A program made the translations under genes and the position numbers. A stretch of 64,000 bases of DNA from Scenedesmus sp. ARA3 (Eukaryota; Chlorophyta; Chlorophyceae; Sphaeropleales; Scenedesmaceae), in the NCBI GenBank assembly GCA_004335835.1, contig RWJK01001810.1:1-64000 (forward strand), written 5' to 3'. Within the stretch, counting starts at the first letter, position 1. Each line of letters starts with the position of its first letter. Below the pieces are notes generated by a model that ran no database searches, was not told the DNA's origin, and was given only the letters and a program-made list of their open reading frames with translations. Shown here in pieces: positions 23,987-35,232 of the stretch.

Positions 23987-25500
23987 GCGGCGGCGGCGAT
24001 GGCAGCAGCAGCAGCAGCAGCACCAGCGTGATCAATGGTATGGTTCACAGCGCCGCAGCAAGAGCTGCTGGGTCGCATGGCCGTGCAACAAATGCCAGCC
24101 TGCATACCCCTGGCCGCATAGTACTACTCGCATACCCAGCGGCATCCCAGAAGAACCACACATATTGCCGCGCAGGGCCCCATAGTTCTCGGCATCAAGC
24201 AACATGATTGATGAATGTGACTGCATTGCAGCTGCGCCAGCGGCCGCTCACCAGTCCGCAAACTCGCCCCAGGCCCAGCTGTACAGCGCCTGGCCTGCCT
24301 CGTTGAAGTCGAAGCGCTCCTGGCAGGCCGTGACCTGGTCAACAAGCTGCAGCAAGGTAAAACAGAAGAGGCAAACACAAGGTCAAGCAGCAGATGCAGC
24401 AGCAGCAGCAGCAGCAGCAGGTGTTAAGGTGCTCCTGGCCGGCCTCGTTGAAGTCGAAGCGCTCTTGGCAGGCCGTGACCTGGTCAACAAGCTGCAGTAG
24501 TCAACACACGCAGGTCAAACAGCAGCAGCAGGTGGCAGTAAGCAGTCCTGGCAGGCCTGGGGAAAAGCTGCAGCCAGGCACACAAACATGCCTAACAGAA
24601 GGCACATCCACAGGTCAAAGTGAATGAGCAGGTGTTTACGTGCTCCTGGCAGGCTACCACCGAATCAACGCGCTGCAGCCAGGTCAACCTTTCCTTCAAC
24701 GCTTGGTCAAACAGCAGCAAACACAACCGCCATGCTGCGCACCTGGTGCAAACTGGACAGCACCCATCGGTCGCTCAGGCTAAGGCCCTGCCAGCTGCTG
24801 CTGCTGCTGAAGTCCGCGCCCGACAGCTGCTGCCACTCCGCGTCACTAACGCCCTCCAGCTGGAACAGTATGAACTTCCCGGCGTTCCACAGCTTGTTTG
24901 TGAAGTTCCTGTTGGAATTCACGCGGTCCAGTGAGAGGTTCAGGTCCTGGCCGGCAGTGGTGCCTGCAGGGCGGTGGCGCAGCGGTGCAGGAACAGCAGC
25001 GACCTGAAAACGATGCAGTGACCTGAGACATGCACGGGCGCGCAGCCGTATGCAATTCAAGCTGGCTTGAGGCAAGCTACACATCAAATTCAATCAACTT
25101 TAAAGTTACACAAACGGCTGCCGTACATCAGTCACATATATCTCTGATTCACCTGTGGCCATGGTGAAGCGCAGCGCGTCAGTGCCGTACTGTGCCACCA
25201 CATCCAGCGGGTCGATCACATTGCCCAGGCTCTTGCTCATCTTGCGGCCCTTGTCATCACGCACCAGGCCGTGCAGGTACACCGTGCTGAACGGGGCCTG
25301 AAGCAGTACACATGCATGTCAGACAGTGCTATGCAGGCGGTACAATGCATGTCAGGCAGTACAGTGGAGTGGTACAACAAACCTGGTGACAGAACGCATG
25401 ACAGATGCAGCAGCATATGGGGATGAAACGGACTGCTGTCACGGCCTTGGTAAACAGCACTAGTTAATGATGTTGCTGGCATGCGCCTGGAAGTTCATTC

Positions 25501-25539
<39 letters not shown>

Positions 25540-25568
25540 GCCAGCGCACCTGGCCTGTGAGCCCGATG

Positions 25569-25600
<32 letters not shown>

Positions 25601-28600
25601 CAGGATGTCGTGGCCAGTCTCCAGCACCTGCGCCGGCAGCAGCAGCAGCAAGCATTAGACGGCTTGAAGCAGTGTAGCAGGTGTACAGGAGGAGCCAACA
25701 AGGCAACACAAACCACTGCCTGCTCTGTCAACCAGATGGCAGTGACTCCACGAAAGCCAGCAGCAATTCGCAGCATGCTGTGTGCAGCGCTGCGCTGTAG
25801 CTCGGCGGTCACCTGTGTTGGGTAGAACTGCTTCAGGTCTGCTGCGCTGCTGTTGGGCCAGCCGAGCGTGCTGAAGGGCCACAGCCCGCTGCTGAACCAC
25901 GTGTCCAGCACATCAGGCTCCTGCAAGACAAAAAAAATGACGACATTCAAAATTTTACAGGCAGCTGTGAGACACTGAAACAGTGCAAGCACAGCAACAA
26001 CAACAGAAGGACTACAGTTGCAAGATACCAGCAAGGCCAGCAGCAGCATCTGCCTGATGGGAAGAGTGGATGTGCCGTGTGCAGGGTGCCCTTTGCAAGA
26101 GGCAGGCAGCACCTAGCTGCATATCTGATGAAGGCAGAGTGTCATGCATAGCACAAGTAAGATGGTAGAATAAGGCACCCCGACCTATCCTTCAGCTCTT
26201 ATCATAACACATTGCTGTTGCCTTATCTGGGTCTGCAATGCTGCTGCCACCTGTGTGTCTCATGTTGGCCACACTGCCTACCTGCACCAGCACCAGCCCT
26301 TGGCCCCACTGCGCTGCTGCCTTCTCTGCTGCCTCTGCCGCGTTGCGCGCAACAATGTACCTGCGACAACAGCAACACACCGCAACATACGAAGCATTGT
26401 GACCAGTGAACTAGGAAAGAACATCCAATTGCTTTCTGTGTACAACTCAAGCAGCATATGTGGCAGCTGCGGCAAGTGTTCTTACAAGGACCTGAATAGT
26501 ACAGCTTTTTCAGCTGGGCAGGTGTTGGAAACTGAGGTTGAAACATCAACTATTGTGCACCATGCAACCGCCCCGCCCTCACCTGTCGCTGCGGCCCTCC
26601 TCTGCTGCGTCAGCGGCTGCCTGGCTGGCGTGCACGTACCACACAGGGATGCGGTGGCCCCACCACAGCTGCCGGCTCACACACCAATCCTGCAAGCGGC
26701 AGCAGCCACATGCACCAGCAGCTGCTTCAGCATAAGCGTTATGCATGTATAGAAGCGCATGCGCACAGCAATGTGTGCGGTGCAGCAGCACCGGATTGCG
26801 GTGGCCCCACCACAGCTGCCGGCTGACACACCAGTCCTGCAAGCAGCAGCAGCCACATGCACCAGCAGCTGCTTTCAGGATGAGCATTATGCATGTGTGG
26901 AGGTGCATATGCACAGCAATGTGTGCGGTGCAGCAGCACCGGATTACGGCGGCCCCACCACAGCTGGCGGCTAACACATTAATCATGCAAGCAGCAGCAG
27001 CCCAACGCACAGACAGCGGCACCGGTGGGAAAATGTTCCAGCATTGTTATGGTGCATGCGCGAGCCTGTGTGTGCTGATTTGGCAGGCTGTGTGTTTGAT
27101 AGTAGCGCTTCAAGCATGCATCAGGCGGCACGCTGAGGGTCACTGAAATCCTGCCAACCTGTGGCTGAGTCCTACACACTTGGGGTGGTTGGGCCAACAA
27201 AACCTCGCGTTCTGCGGACGCTTTCTTGCTTCCAGCTATGCAAACCTTGCCGACGGTTCGTCTTCGGCAAGAGCTCTTTACCAGGACTTGCAGAGTCAGA
27301 CCAGGGCAGGGGTACTAGCCGGACAAAGTAACACACGTACAAGGTGCAGCGCAACAGCAAACAGCACCCCGCCCACCTTGATGTTCTCCAGCCACATGTT
27401 GTAGATCTTCTCAAAGCGCTCCGGCATGATTGTGATACTGCCGTCAGCCACAGCAGCCAGTGCAGGCTCAGCCAGAGGCGCCATGCGCACAAACCACCGC
27501 TTGCTGACCTAAACTTAAACATCACTTTCAGTAACCACAAAACTAACATGCATGTACCAACGGACATGACCCTTTGGCAACCAAAACCCTGCCCACCTTG
27601 ATGTTCTCCAGCCACATATTGTAGATCTTCTCGAAGCGCTCCGGCATGATTGTGATGCTGCCATCAGCCACAGCAGCCAGTGCAGGCTCAGCCAGAGGCG
27701 CCATGCGCACAAACCACTGCTCGCTGACCAGGGGCTCCACAACCTCGCCCCCACGCTGCGAGCGGGGCACGCTGCACAGAACACACAGCATAGCGGGACA
27801 AGGTGAGTTGCTGGGTCATGTTCAAGCCAGCAGGTCGCATTAACCACTGCTCACTATGCAGCGGCTCAACAACCTCGCCACCACGCTGCAAGCGAGGCAC
27901 GCTGCACGCAGAGCACACATCACACTTGCAGAAGGACATGGTGAGATGTTGGGTCATGTGCAAGCACACAGGTCGCACAAACCACTGATCAGAAGCTTTA
28001 CCACCTCGCCCCCGCGCTGCAATTAGGGCACACACAGAACAGTGTTTTTGGCACTTTGTGCACCTGCCTGCCGCTCACCGCGTGGTGTAGGCCTCCTTCT
28101 TGATGACCAGCCCCGCAGCCTCCATGTCCTTCCACAGCTGCTGCCGCGCATCAAAGCGGTCCATGCCAGCATACGCGCCTGCAGCACGCCACATGCAGCA
28201 GGCGGAAGAGTTGCATTCACGTGCGGAAGCCGGCAGGAAGGCAACACAACGGGAGAGGAGCAGCACCCCTAGCTGCATCAAAGCAGTCCATGCCCGCATA
28301 CGCGCCTGCAGTGCGCCAGCCCAGCAGAGCGCCAAGCATATATGTTGTCACGTGCACGTGCCAGGTGTGGCTTGGGTGCAGAGGGACAGAACAGAGCAGG
28401 CAGTTGATGCTGGAGGATGCCATGCGGCTTGTCTACAGTTGCCTTACCAAACACTCTGGTGCGGAACAGAAAACAGCAGATACTAGGTGCTCATTTTCAT
28501 CATGCATCACTATGTGCGAAACTGCTGGTGCACGACAGGCAGTCAGGTACGCAGCAGAGCACGAGATGCAGGCATGCGCGCAAGCAAGCAGCTGGCAAGC

Positions 28601-31218
28601 TCCACCCGCGCAGACACTGCCGCCATGCCGCCGCACCTGCTGCCGCGTTGAGTGAGCCGTCCTTGTTCATGATGTTGATGGTCTCCAGGCCCACGCGCTT
28701 GCCGATCTCATAGTCATTGGGGTCGTGGCCTGCAGGAAAAGGCAGCAACACGAAATGACGTATGTGACACATGATATGTTTGTGGCAAAACATCAAGCAG
28801 AACCTGTGTCGGCTTCAGCCGCAGTGCGTACTGTTCAGGTGACAGGCGCTGCAGGGCATTGCCGTCGCAGCTCACCCCCAGGCTCGTGATGCTCGTAATG
28901 AGCAGATAACACTGTTGCAAAGCATTGTGCAGTTTAAACAAACATGTCTTGAAATCTGGTGTGCCTGGACTCTCGGCACCTCCAAGGTGGAAAAGGAGTC
29001 CTCCTCACAATTTCAAAGCCCCGGAACCCACCTGGCGTGATCTTCAGCGCGCCTGTGCCAAACTCCATGTCAACATAGTCGTCAGCAATGACAGGGATGG
29101 TGCGGCCGCCAGACATGGGCACTGTCACGCGCCGGCCCACGTAGGCCTTAAAGCGCTCATCCGCAGGGTTTACCGCCACTGCTGTGTCACCAAGGATGGT
29201 CTCAGGGCGAGTGGTGGCCACTGGTAGGTATTCCTCGGTGTCACTGTCTGCTAGGGGGTACCTGGACAAGCAGAGAGGGGCAGCGCAGCCAGGGCCAGTG
29301 CATGCCATGTCAGTGATGCAGCAGGTGTGGTGCTCCAATATGCAGGATGCAGAGCGGCTGAGGCTTGAGACTTGATACAAGCGGCAGGCCCGCCACAAGG
29401 ACAAAGAGCAGGTGCAGGTGACCTGAATCCCACTGGGACGTTACTGGGATACAGCATATTCACAAGGGGGCTGGTGCTTTCCTGGCATCAGCAAATAAGA
29501 CAACATGTGCTGCCCTTGCAACCGCAGTGCCCGTGCCGAATTATGTATCTGTCAAAAGTAAAAGCCTGCAAGCCCAGCCCATGCTCACTCGCAGAAGAAC
29601 AGGTGCCCCGGCTCCTCACTGTACTCCACCGCCAGGTGTTTCATTACAAACCTCTAAATCAAAATGTCCTTGTTGCCTCACTGCTTCACTCACTTGAAGG
29701 TGTCCCGGCTCCTCGCTGTACTCTACCTCCAGGTCACTCACGGCCGTACATGTAACCTTCACAAAAGCATGGTCTTGTGCTAGTAACATCTTGCCGCCCC
29801 ACTCACTTAAAGAAGAACAGGTGCCCCGGCTCCTCGCTGTACTCCACCTCCAGGTCACTCACAGCAGTGCCCAGCCGCGGGCTCCAGTTGACCATGTAGG
29901 CCCCACGGTACACCAGCCCTGGCAGCAGCAACGGCAGCAGCAGCAGCAGCAGCTTTGTCTGGATACGCGTGAAGCTAAACGCGTGTGGAAGGCCAGAGCT
30001 GCTGCACGCGTGCATCACCATTGGCTGCGCCACCTTCAGCACGCATACCGCTTTCGCACCCTTGGAATTGCCAGTCTGCCACACACGCAGCCACCCTCAC
30101 ACAAGAACACCCTTATGGAGGCCTCCGTCCCATGCAGCCTATTGCAGCTCACCCTTATCTGCCAGCTGCACGAACGCCTCAGCCACCGCGTCACTCAGCC
30201 CCTGGTCCAGTGTGAAACGTTCCCTGCTCCAATCGCAGCTGGAGCCCAGCCGCAGCATCACTCAGCCCCGCGCCAACACACAGTCAACACGTAACCCACC
30301 ACAAAGTCATGACACCAACAGTAGCCACCGCCCTGCACAGCCGCCTCACCCAGATCTGCCAGCTGCACATCAAACCCAACACATAACCAGCAGCCACAGC
30401 AGCCTGCAACTCACCCTTATCTGCCAGCTGCACGAATGCTTCAGCCACTGCGTCACTCAGCCCCTGGTCCAGAGTGAAGCGCTCCCTGCTCCAATCACAG
30501 CTGGCGCCCAGCCGCCGCAACTGATTCGTAATGAAGCCGCCGTACTGCTCCTTCCACTGCCACACGCGCTCCTCAAAGGCCTCACGGCCTAGCGCTGCGC
30601 GGCTGCTGCCCTCTGCTTCTAGCTGCTTCTCAACCACGTTCTGAAGGAAGGAAGGAAAGTGAACAAGCAAAGGCGGTTGTGGGGAGTAGGGGAGAGTGGA
30701 CAAGAAGAACGGGGTGTCAGTTGTGCTGAGCGTAAAACAACATGCATGTGTTGCGGCTGCTGCTGCTGGTGTGCAGCTGCGCACACTCCAGCTGCTGTCT
30801 TGCATGTTTTTGTAGCGCTACTGCGCAGCTGGCATCTAGAGCTGCAGCTGCCTCATGTGCTGCTGTGCACTGCAGTTGATGGATTCCCAAATGTTATGAC
30901 GCCTCCTGACCTACGGCTCCTGACCTACCTGCGTGGCAATGCCTGCGTGGTCAGTGCCTGGCAGCCACAGCGTCTGCTTGCCAGCCATGCGCGCATACCT
31001 GCGCAGCAGAGAGGCACAAGCCATGTAACAGCCTGTCAGCAACACTACAGGAGTGCTTGCTTGGCTGACATGTGTGCAGGGCACGTGCACTGCTTGTTGC
31101 CGTTGCTGATACAGCTGCTGCTGCAGCCGTGCATGTGCTGATGCTGTTGCATCCCACCTACACCTGACATCCTGCAGCACCATGCACGTACACAACATCA
31201 CAGGCTGCTGCTGCTGCC

Positions 31219-31266
<48 letters not shown>

Positions 31267-32651
31267 GCTGCCGCTGCCGCTGCTGCTGCCGCACCTGGCC
31301 ATGACGTCCTGCAGCGTCACGAACATGATATTGGTAATGCTGCTGCTGCTGCTGCCGCTGCCAATGCTGCCGCTGCTGCTGCTGCTGCCGCACCTGGCCA
31401 TGACGTCCTGCAGCGTCACGAACATGGCGTGGCCCATGTGCAGCTTGCCGGTCACATTTGGAGGAGGCATGGGGATGGTGAACGCGGGGCCGGTGGCAGC
31501 AGGGTCAGGGGCGAAGAAGCCACTCTCCTCCCACCTGTGAGTTTATATAGAACAAAAAGATGAGTTTCATACTGTGAGTTCAATGTGTTTGCAGCTTGGT
31601 GAAGGCGGGGCCAGTGGCGCCAGGGTCAGGAGAGCAAAGAAGCCACTCTCCTCCCCCCATTACGTTCACAGCAGGATTTCACAGCAGGAGTTCACAGCCG
31701 TATTTACGGCAGGAGTTCACAGCAGGAGTTCACAGCAGCTGAACCTTATAGTTTGAAGACGTACAGCCTAACACAATGTACTTCAACAAGTTGCAGCTCA
31801 CTGCATACGAGACCTGCTGCAACCCTTGTCCTCACAGATGAAAGGTGACAAAGTAGCATGCATCCAGCAGCTGCTGCTGGAGCTGTCAGCAGCTGAGCTA
31901 TCCACACAAGTGCTGCATCGGACTCACCACTTGTACAGCTGCTGCTCCCGCTCTGCTGGGTCAAAGTTCTTTGGCAGCTGGATGTTGGGGCGTGCACCAG
32001 CTGCTGCTGCAGCTGAGGGCGCGCCATTGCTGCTGCTGCTGGCTGCCTCTGCTGTGGCTGCACTCGAAGCTTCTGCGTGTACAAGAGGCAGTAACAAGGC
32101 GGATAGGGTGGCAACTGACACCAATGAAACACACATAACATGTGATGGTGTGCAACAACACAAAGCCACACCCACCGAATCCGGCTGTCGCAGACCGACA
32201 TCACCTGCACAGCTGCAGCTGAGACATTGAGCAAAGGGAGTTGGTGTTCTGCTAGCACCAGATAATGCTTCCAGCTGGTGACATTCTTGTGATGGCAAGC
32301 AGTAGAGCTGAGAAGAGCATGCTTTGAGCCAGTAAGCCTGACAACTGTCGAAGCCGCGTACTGCTGCTGTAGGCAGACTGCACTAGTCGAATAGTTGTGA
32401 GCTTACAGTCACCAAAGATGAATTCTACATATTCAACTTTTGACAGCAGCAGACTCACCTCGCACAACCGCTGGCAGCGCGCTGCATCGCCTGGCCTGAA
32501 GCTGCTGCTGCTGATGATGGCACCTCAGGCTGCCTATGATGCTGCAGCTTCTGACATTGGTAGCCACACCACGGCAATGGGATGCTGCAATTGGCGAAAG
32601 GTGAGCTGTGCTACGCGCCATTGGCTTTGCCAGTGAGTGCCTTAGCTGCAT
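21396..32651 (-). CDS. Organellar (bacterial-type) valyl-tRNA synthetase
   Basis: Twenty-two phase-consistent exons encode about 1036 aa: 32651-32459, 32072-31928, 31534-31394, 30998-30929, 30640-30415, 29918-29807, 29261-29032, 28729-28637, 28178-28079, 27771-27597, 26689-26583, 26360-26282, 25920-25813, 25627-25550, 25297-25153, 24963-24743, 24346-24252, 23942-23738, 23193-23035, 22377-22279, 22048-21890, 21566-21396. It charges tRNA-Val in chloroplast and/or mitochondria. Exon 1 is an Arg/Ser/Ala-rich leader. Signatures are HMGH in [14 protein letters not shown] (145-148), [12 protein letters not shown], the editing-domain [49 protein letters not shown] (638-642), [12 protein letters not shown] and a C-terminal coiled-coil tRNA arm. 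It resembles plant chloroplast EMB2247. It is head-to-head with mitochondrial ferredoxin. Confidence 0.95.
22279..22612 (-). repeat. Three copies of the ValRS exon 20 acceptor edge
   Basis: The exon start coding [13 protein letters not shown] (22377 downward) recurs at about 22452-22503 and 22562-22605 together with upstream intron sequence CTGTCGCCTGCCAG or its decayed form. Confidence 0.88.
22920..23097 (-). repeat. Diverged copy of the ValRS exon 19 donor edge
   Basis: The exon end coding [11 protein letters not shown] before GTATG (23035-23097) has an older copy at 22920-22960 coding [11 protein letters not shown], also followed by GTATG. Confidence 0.75.
23503..23810 (-). repeat. Downstream copy of the ValRS exon 18 donor edge
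   Basis: About 70 bases coding [20 protein letters not shown] and the CAG|GT edge at 23738-23805 recur at 23506-23575 with few changes. Confidence 0.87.
23944..23988 (-). repeat. CTG (sense) tract at the ValRS exon 18 acceptor
   Basis: About 14 sense-strand CTG triplets run straight into CAG|GTACGTGG, the acceptor of exon 18. GCC triplets extend the tract on its far side. Confidence 0.9.
24285..24690 (-). repeat. Copies of the ValRS exon 17 acceptor edge
   Basis: The exon start coding [19 protein letters not shown] (24346 downward) is repeated almost exactly at about 24428-24496. A weaker trace lies near 24638-24684. A short CTG tract lies between the copies. Confidence 0.82.
26640..26995 (-). 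repeat. Three copies of the ValRS exon 11 acceptor edge
   Basis: The exon start coding [15 protein letters not shown] (26689 downward) recurs at about 26795-26845 and 26940-26990, with period near 150 bp. The copies code [15 protein letters not shown] and a more decayed version. Confidence 0.88.
27357..28022 (-). repeat. ValRS exon 10 copied on both sides
   Basis: Downstream of exon 10 (27771-27597) a copy of about 145 bases at 27359-27505 repeats its 3' end, starting from codons for the QW-F-V region and including the AAG|GTGGGC donor. Upstream, the 5' end coding [14 protein letters not shown] is copied at about 27855-27905, with a shorter decayed trace at 27995-28022. Confidence 0.87.
29583..29862 (-). 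repeat. Three copies of the ValRS exon 6 donor edge
   Basis: The exon end coding [16 protein letters not shown] before GTGAGT (29807-29862) recurs at about 29693-29742 and 29585-29632, with period about 110 bp. All three keep the GTGAGT donor. Confidence 0.87.
30138..30505 (-). repeat. Downstream copy of the ValRS exon 5 donor edge
   Basis: About 95 bases coding [20 protein letters not shown] and on to the GGGTGAG donor (30410-30505) recur at 30142-30240 with few substitutions. Confidence 0.87.
31205..31660 (-). repeat. ValRS exon 3 edge copies and CAG-rich intron start
   Basis: The donor edge coding [10 protein letters not shown] (31394-31428) is copied at 31291-31327. The acceptor edge coding [15 protein letters not shown] (31534 downward) is copied at about 31598-31655. 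The intron after the donor copy is a long sense-strand CAG tract at about 31207-31290. Confidence 0.85.
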
Positions 32652-33065
32652 GCTGCTGCTGGCCACTGTGCTCCCGGAGGATATGTTACGGCTGCCAATA
32701 AACGAGATGTACACTTGTTTGATGAAAAGTCTCCTTTGCAGCAGCAATTCACAGCTGCGCATCAAGCATGAGCGACACACTCGCTCTCGGCCACAGTGCA
32801 GGTCAGTGGTGGTGGGCGGGTAGCCCTGAACCGTACATACAACACTTGTGACGAACAAACCAGGTTCAAAAAGCAGTAAACAATAGGAGTTTCGGGGTGA
32901 AAGTAACACGGTACTTGGTTGTGGTGACAGTACAACCCAGGGGCCAAATGTGCTCACGTTGATCTGCCTGCTGCGTAGCGCACGAATCCCTCTGTGAAGT
33001 TTTACGTTGTTTGACACGCGATCAACCAGCTGATACGTCCGTGCCACCAGCAGAACTTTGGTGCC
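32652..33065. promoter_or_regulatory. Bidirectional promoter region, ValRS / mitochondrial ferredoxin
   Basis: These 414 bases separate the start codons of two divergent genes whose products both work in organelles. No conserved box is obvious to me. The arrangement allows shared regulation but does not prove it. Confidence 0.5.
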
Positions 33066-35232
33066 ATGTTGCGCACTGTGCTGCCTAGCCTACTACGCGG
33101 ATGCCTGCTTGGAGCCACTGTGCAAGAGCTAGTAACGGCTTGCTCGTGTAGCAGCCTCCAAGCAGCAGGCAGCAGCAGTGCAGCTCAGCGCTGGGGCCAG
33201 CAGCAGCGGCAGCAACAGCAGCGGAGCCAAGCAGCAGCATTCCACACCAGCCCAAGCACAGCGCATGGCCACAGCAGTGATGAAGATGAAGGAGCTGAAA
33301 CGTAAGCATTTGGCTGCAAGCTGCATGATGCTTGCAGGAAACCTGCATGTCGCAGCAGGAGCAAGCACATGCACATGAAAGTATGTGTGTCCTGCATGCA
33401 GCATCTCTGTCACATTTGTGTCAGAAAAGGACGGCAGTGAGACGACAGTCAAGGCACCCATCGGCAAGCACTTGCTGGAGGTGGCACATGACAACGACAT
33501 AGAACTGGAAGGTGGGCAGCAGGCCACGCAGCACAGCACGCAGCAGCACAAGCACTAGAACCAGCAGCACAAGCACCACAACAACCAGCGCAACCAGTGG
33601 CAGAGCAAGCAGCAGAATAGGCACTGCTGCAGCCATCCGGATGCAACAGCACCACCAGGCATGCCATGAGGTGGCAACCTGGCGGCATGCCCATGCAGCA
33701 GCACTGTCATCACATGAAGCACTTGTCGCTGCGCCTTACTGTTGTGATCTAGCATACTGCGCAAGTACTGCACGCAGCAGCATCAACTGCAAAACTCCTT
33801 CTGTGTGGCCGCTGCCATGGCCCGCAAGTGTTTCTGCCAGCAGTTGAGCACCAGTGAAGCTGGTGCCGGTTTTGAACTGCATCATCATGTGCCGGCTGAC
33901 CTGCTGCTGCGCAGGTGCCTGTGAGGCGTCCCTGGCATGCTCAACATGCCACGTCATCGTAGAGGTGAGCGCAGCGCAGGCCTGCTTGCAGGAAACCTGG
34001 TGGGAGTGCGGCATCCAGGGCATGCAGCAGTCAGCAACTAAGTGATTGTTCGTCACCTGGCAGCTGCAGCGTTGAAGCATGTGCTGGCAAGTGCAAGGGG
34101 ACCTACAACTGACAACTCCTGCCTTGGCGTTCCTGGTGCCGTGTAACATGTTAACTAACATGTTATGTAACAGGATGAGGAGTTCTTCCACCGCATCCCG
34201 GAGCCCACTGAGGATGAGCTGGACATGCTGGACCTGGCCTTTGGGCTGTCAGAGACGTGAGCAGCTGCTGAGGGCAGTTTAATGGCCGCAGCATGCCTGC
34301 TGTCTTGCATGTTTGACAGCGGCTCATTTGCACCTGGCAGCTGCAGCACTGCTGAAAGAGTGCTGTACCTGGCCTTTGGGCTGTCAGAGACGTGAGCAGC
34401 TGCTGAGAGCTGCAGCTGACAGCCGCAGTTGTGCATGCTATACTGCATGTCAACCAGCGACGGATACGCAATCAGCCATCAGCTGCGATGCAATGGGGAT
34501 GTGCACAGGGAAAGAGGTGCAGCAGAGCAGCAGATGCAGATGCAGCCCGCCCTGTTCAACAGCAGACTGCAGCAGCTGAGCCATTGCAGCAGCAGCCAGC
34601 CTGCTATTCCTGCAGTGTGCCTACATGTCCTTTGCTTCTCACTTACTTAGTGTGCTGCTTCCGCTGCCGCTGCTGCTGCTGCCGCTGCCGCTGCTGCTCG
34701 TTGCAGGTCGCGGCTGGGCTGCCAGGTGATAGCCACAAAGGAGCTGGATGGGCTGCGTGTGAAGATCCCCTCAGCCACACGCAACTTCTATGTAGGTGAA
34801 GAGGGGCAGCAGCAGCAGCAGCAGCAGGGGCAGAAATGAGGCTGAGGCTGTGTGCGTGAGCAGATTAGTGTGAGCAGGAGCCACGGCAGCAGGCGCTGCG
34901 TGGCATGCTGTGTGTGCCGCGCGTGAGAGCAGCAGCAGCAGCCATCATGACGCGCAAAGGCTCCAAGTTGTTGCAACGTGTTCACAAAGGGCTAGGATGG
35001 CTGTGCGAAGCTTGTCCTTCTGCACAGTATGTTGTTTGTGGTGGTGGCTGGGTAGCAGCGCCAGCAGCAGCAGGGGCAGCGGCACCAGCAGCAGACTTGC
35101 CGCTGCCATGCGTGTTGCCAGTGTAGGCAGAATCTTCTGTTGAGCAAAGTGAAAGGCCTGAGCGTGCTTGCGTGTGTGTGCTGCTTGCTGCTGCTGGTGC
35201 AGGTGGATGGCCACGTGCCGAAGCCGCACTGA
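33066..35232 (+). CDS. MFDX: Mitochondrial [2Fe-2S] ferredoxin (adrenodoxin type)
   Basis: Six exons (33066-33301, 33402-33511, 33915-33964, 34174-34256, 34707-34791, 35203-35232) encode 197 aa. The first 75 or so residues are rich in Arg, Ser, Ala and Gln and end near a mitochondrial-like AAAFHTSPS. The ferredoxin fold follows. Cluster ligands are Cys118, Cys124 and Cys127 in [10 protein letters not shown] and Cys165 in RLGCQ. Adrenodoxin-type hallmarks are [26 protein letters not shown] and the C-terminal VDGHVPKPH. The protein passes electrons from an adrenodoxin-type reductase to mitochondrial Fe-S cluster assembly and related enzymes. A TGTAA signal lies at 35344-35348. Exon 4 has an extra donor-edge copy. 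CTG-rich sequence precedes the exon 5 acceptor. Confidence 0.95.
34225..34400 (+). repeat. Downstream copy of the MFDX exon 4 donor edge
   Basis: The exon end coding LAFGLSET before GTGAGCAGCTGCTGAG (34229-34270) recurs at 34366-34407 with the same donor and intron start, 137 bp downstream. Confidence 0.87.
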
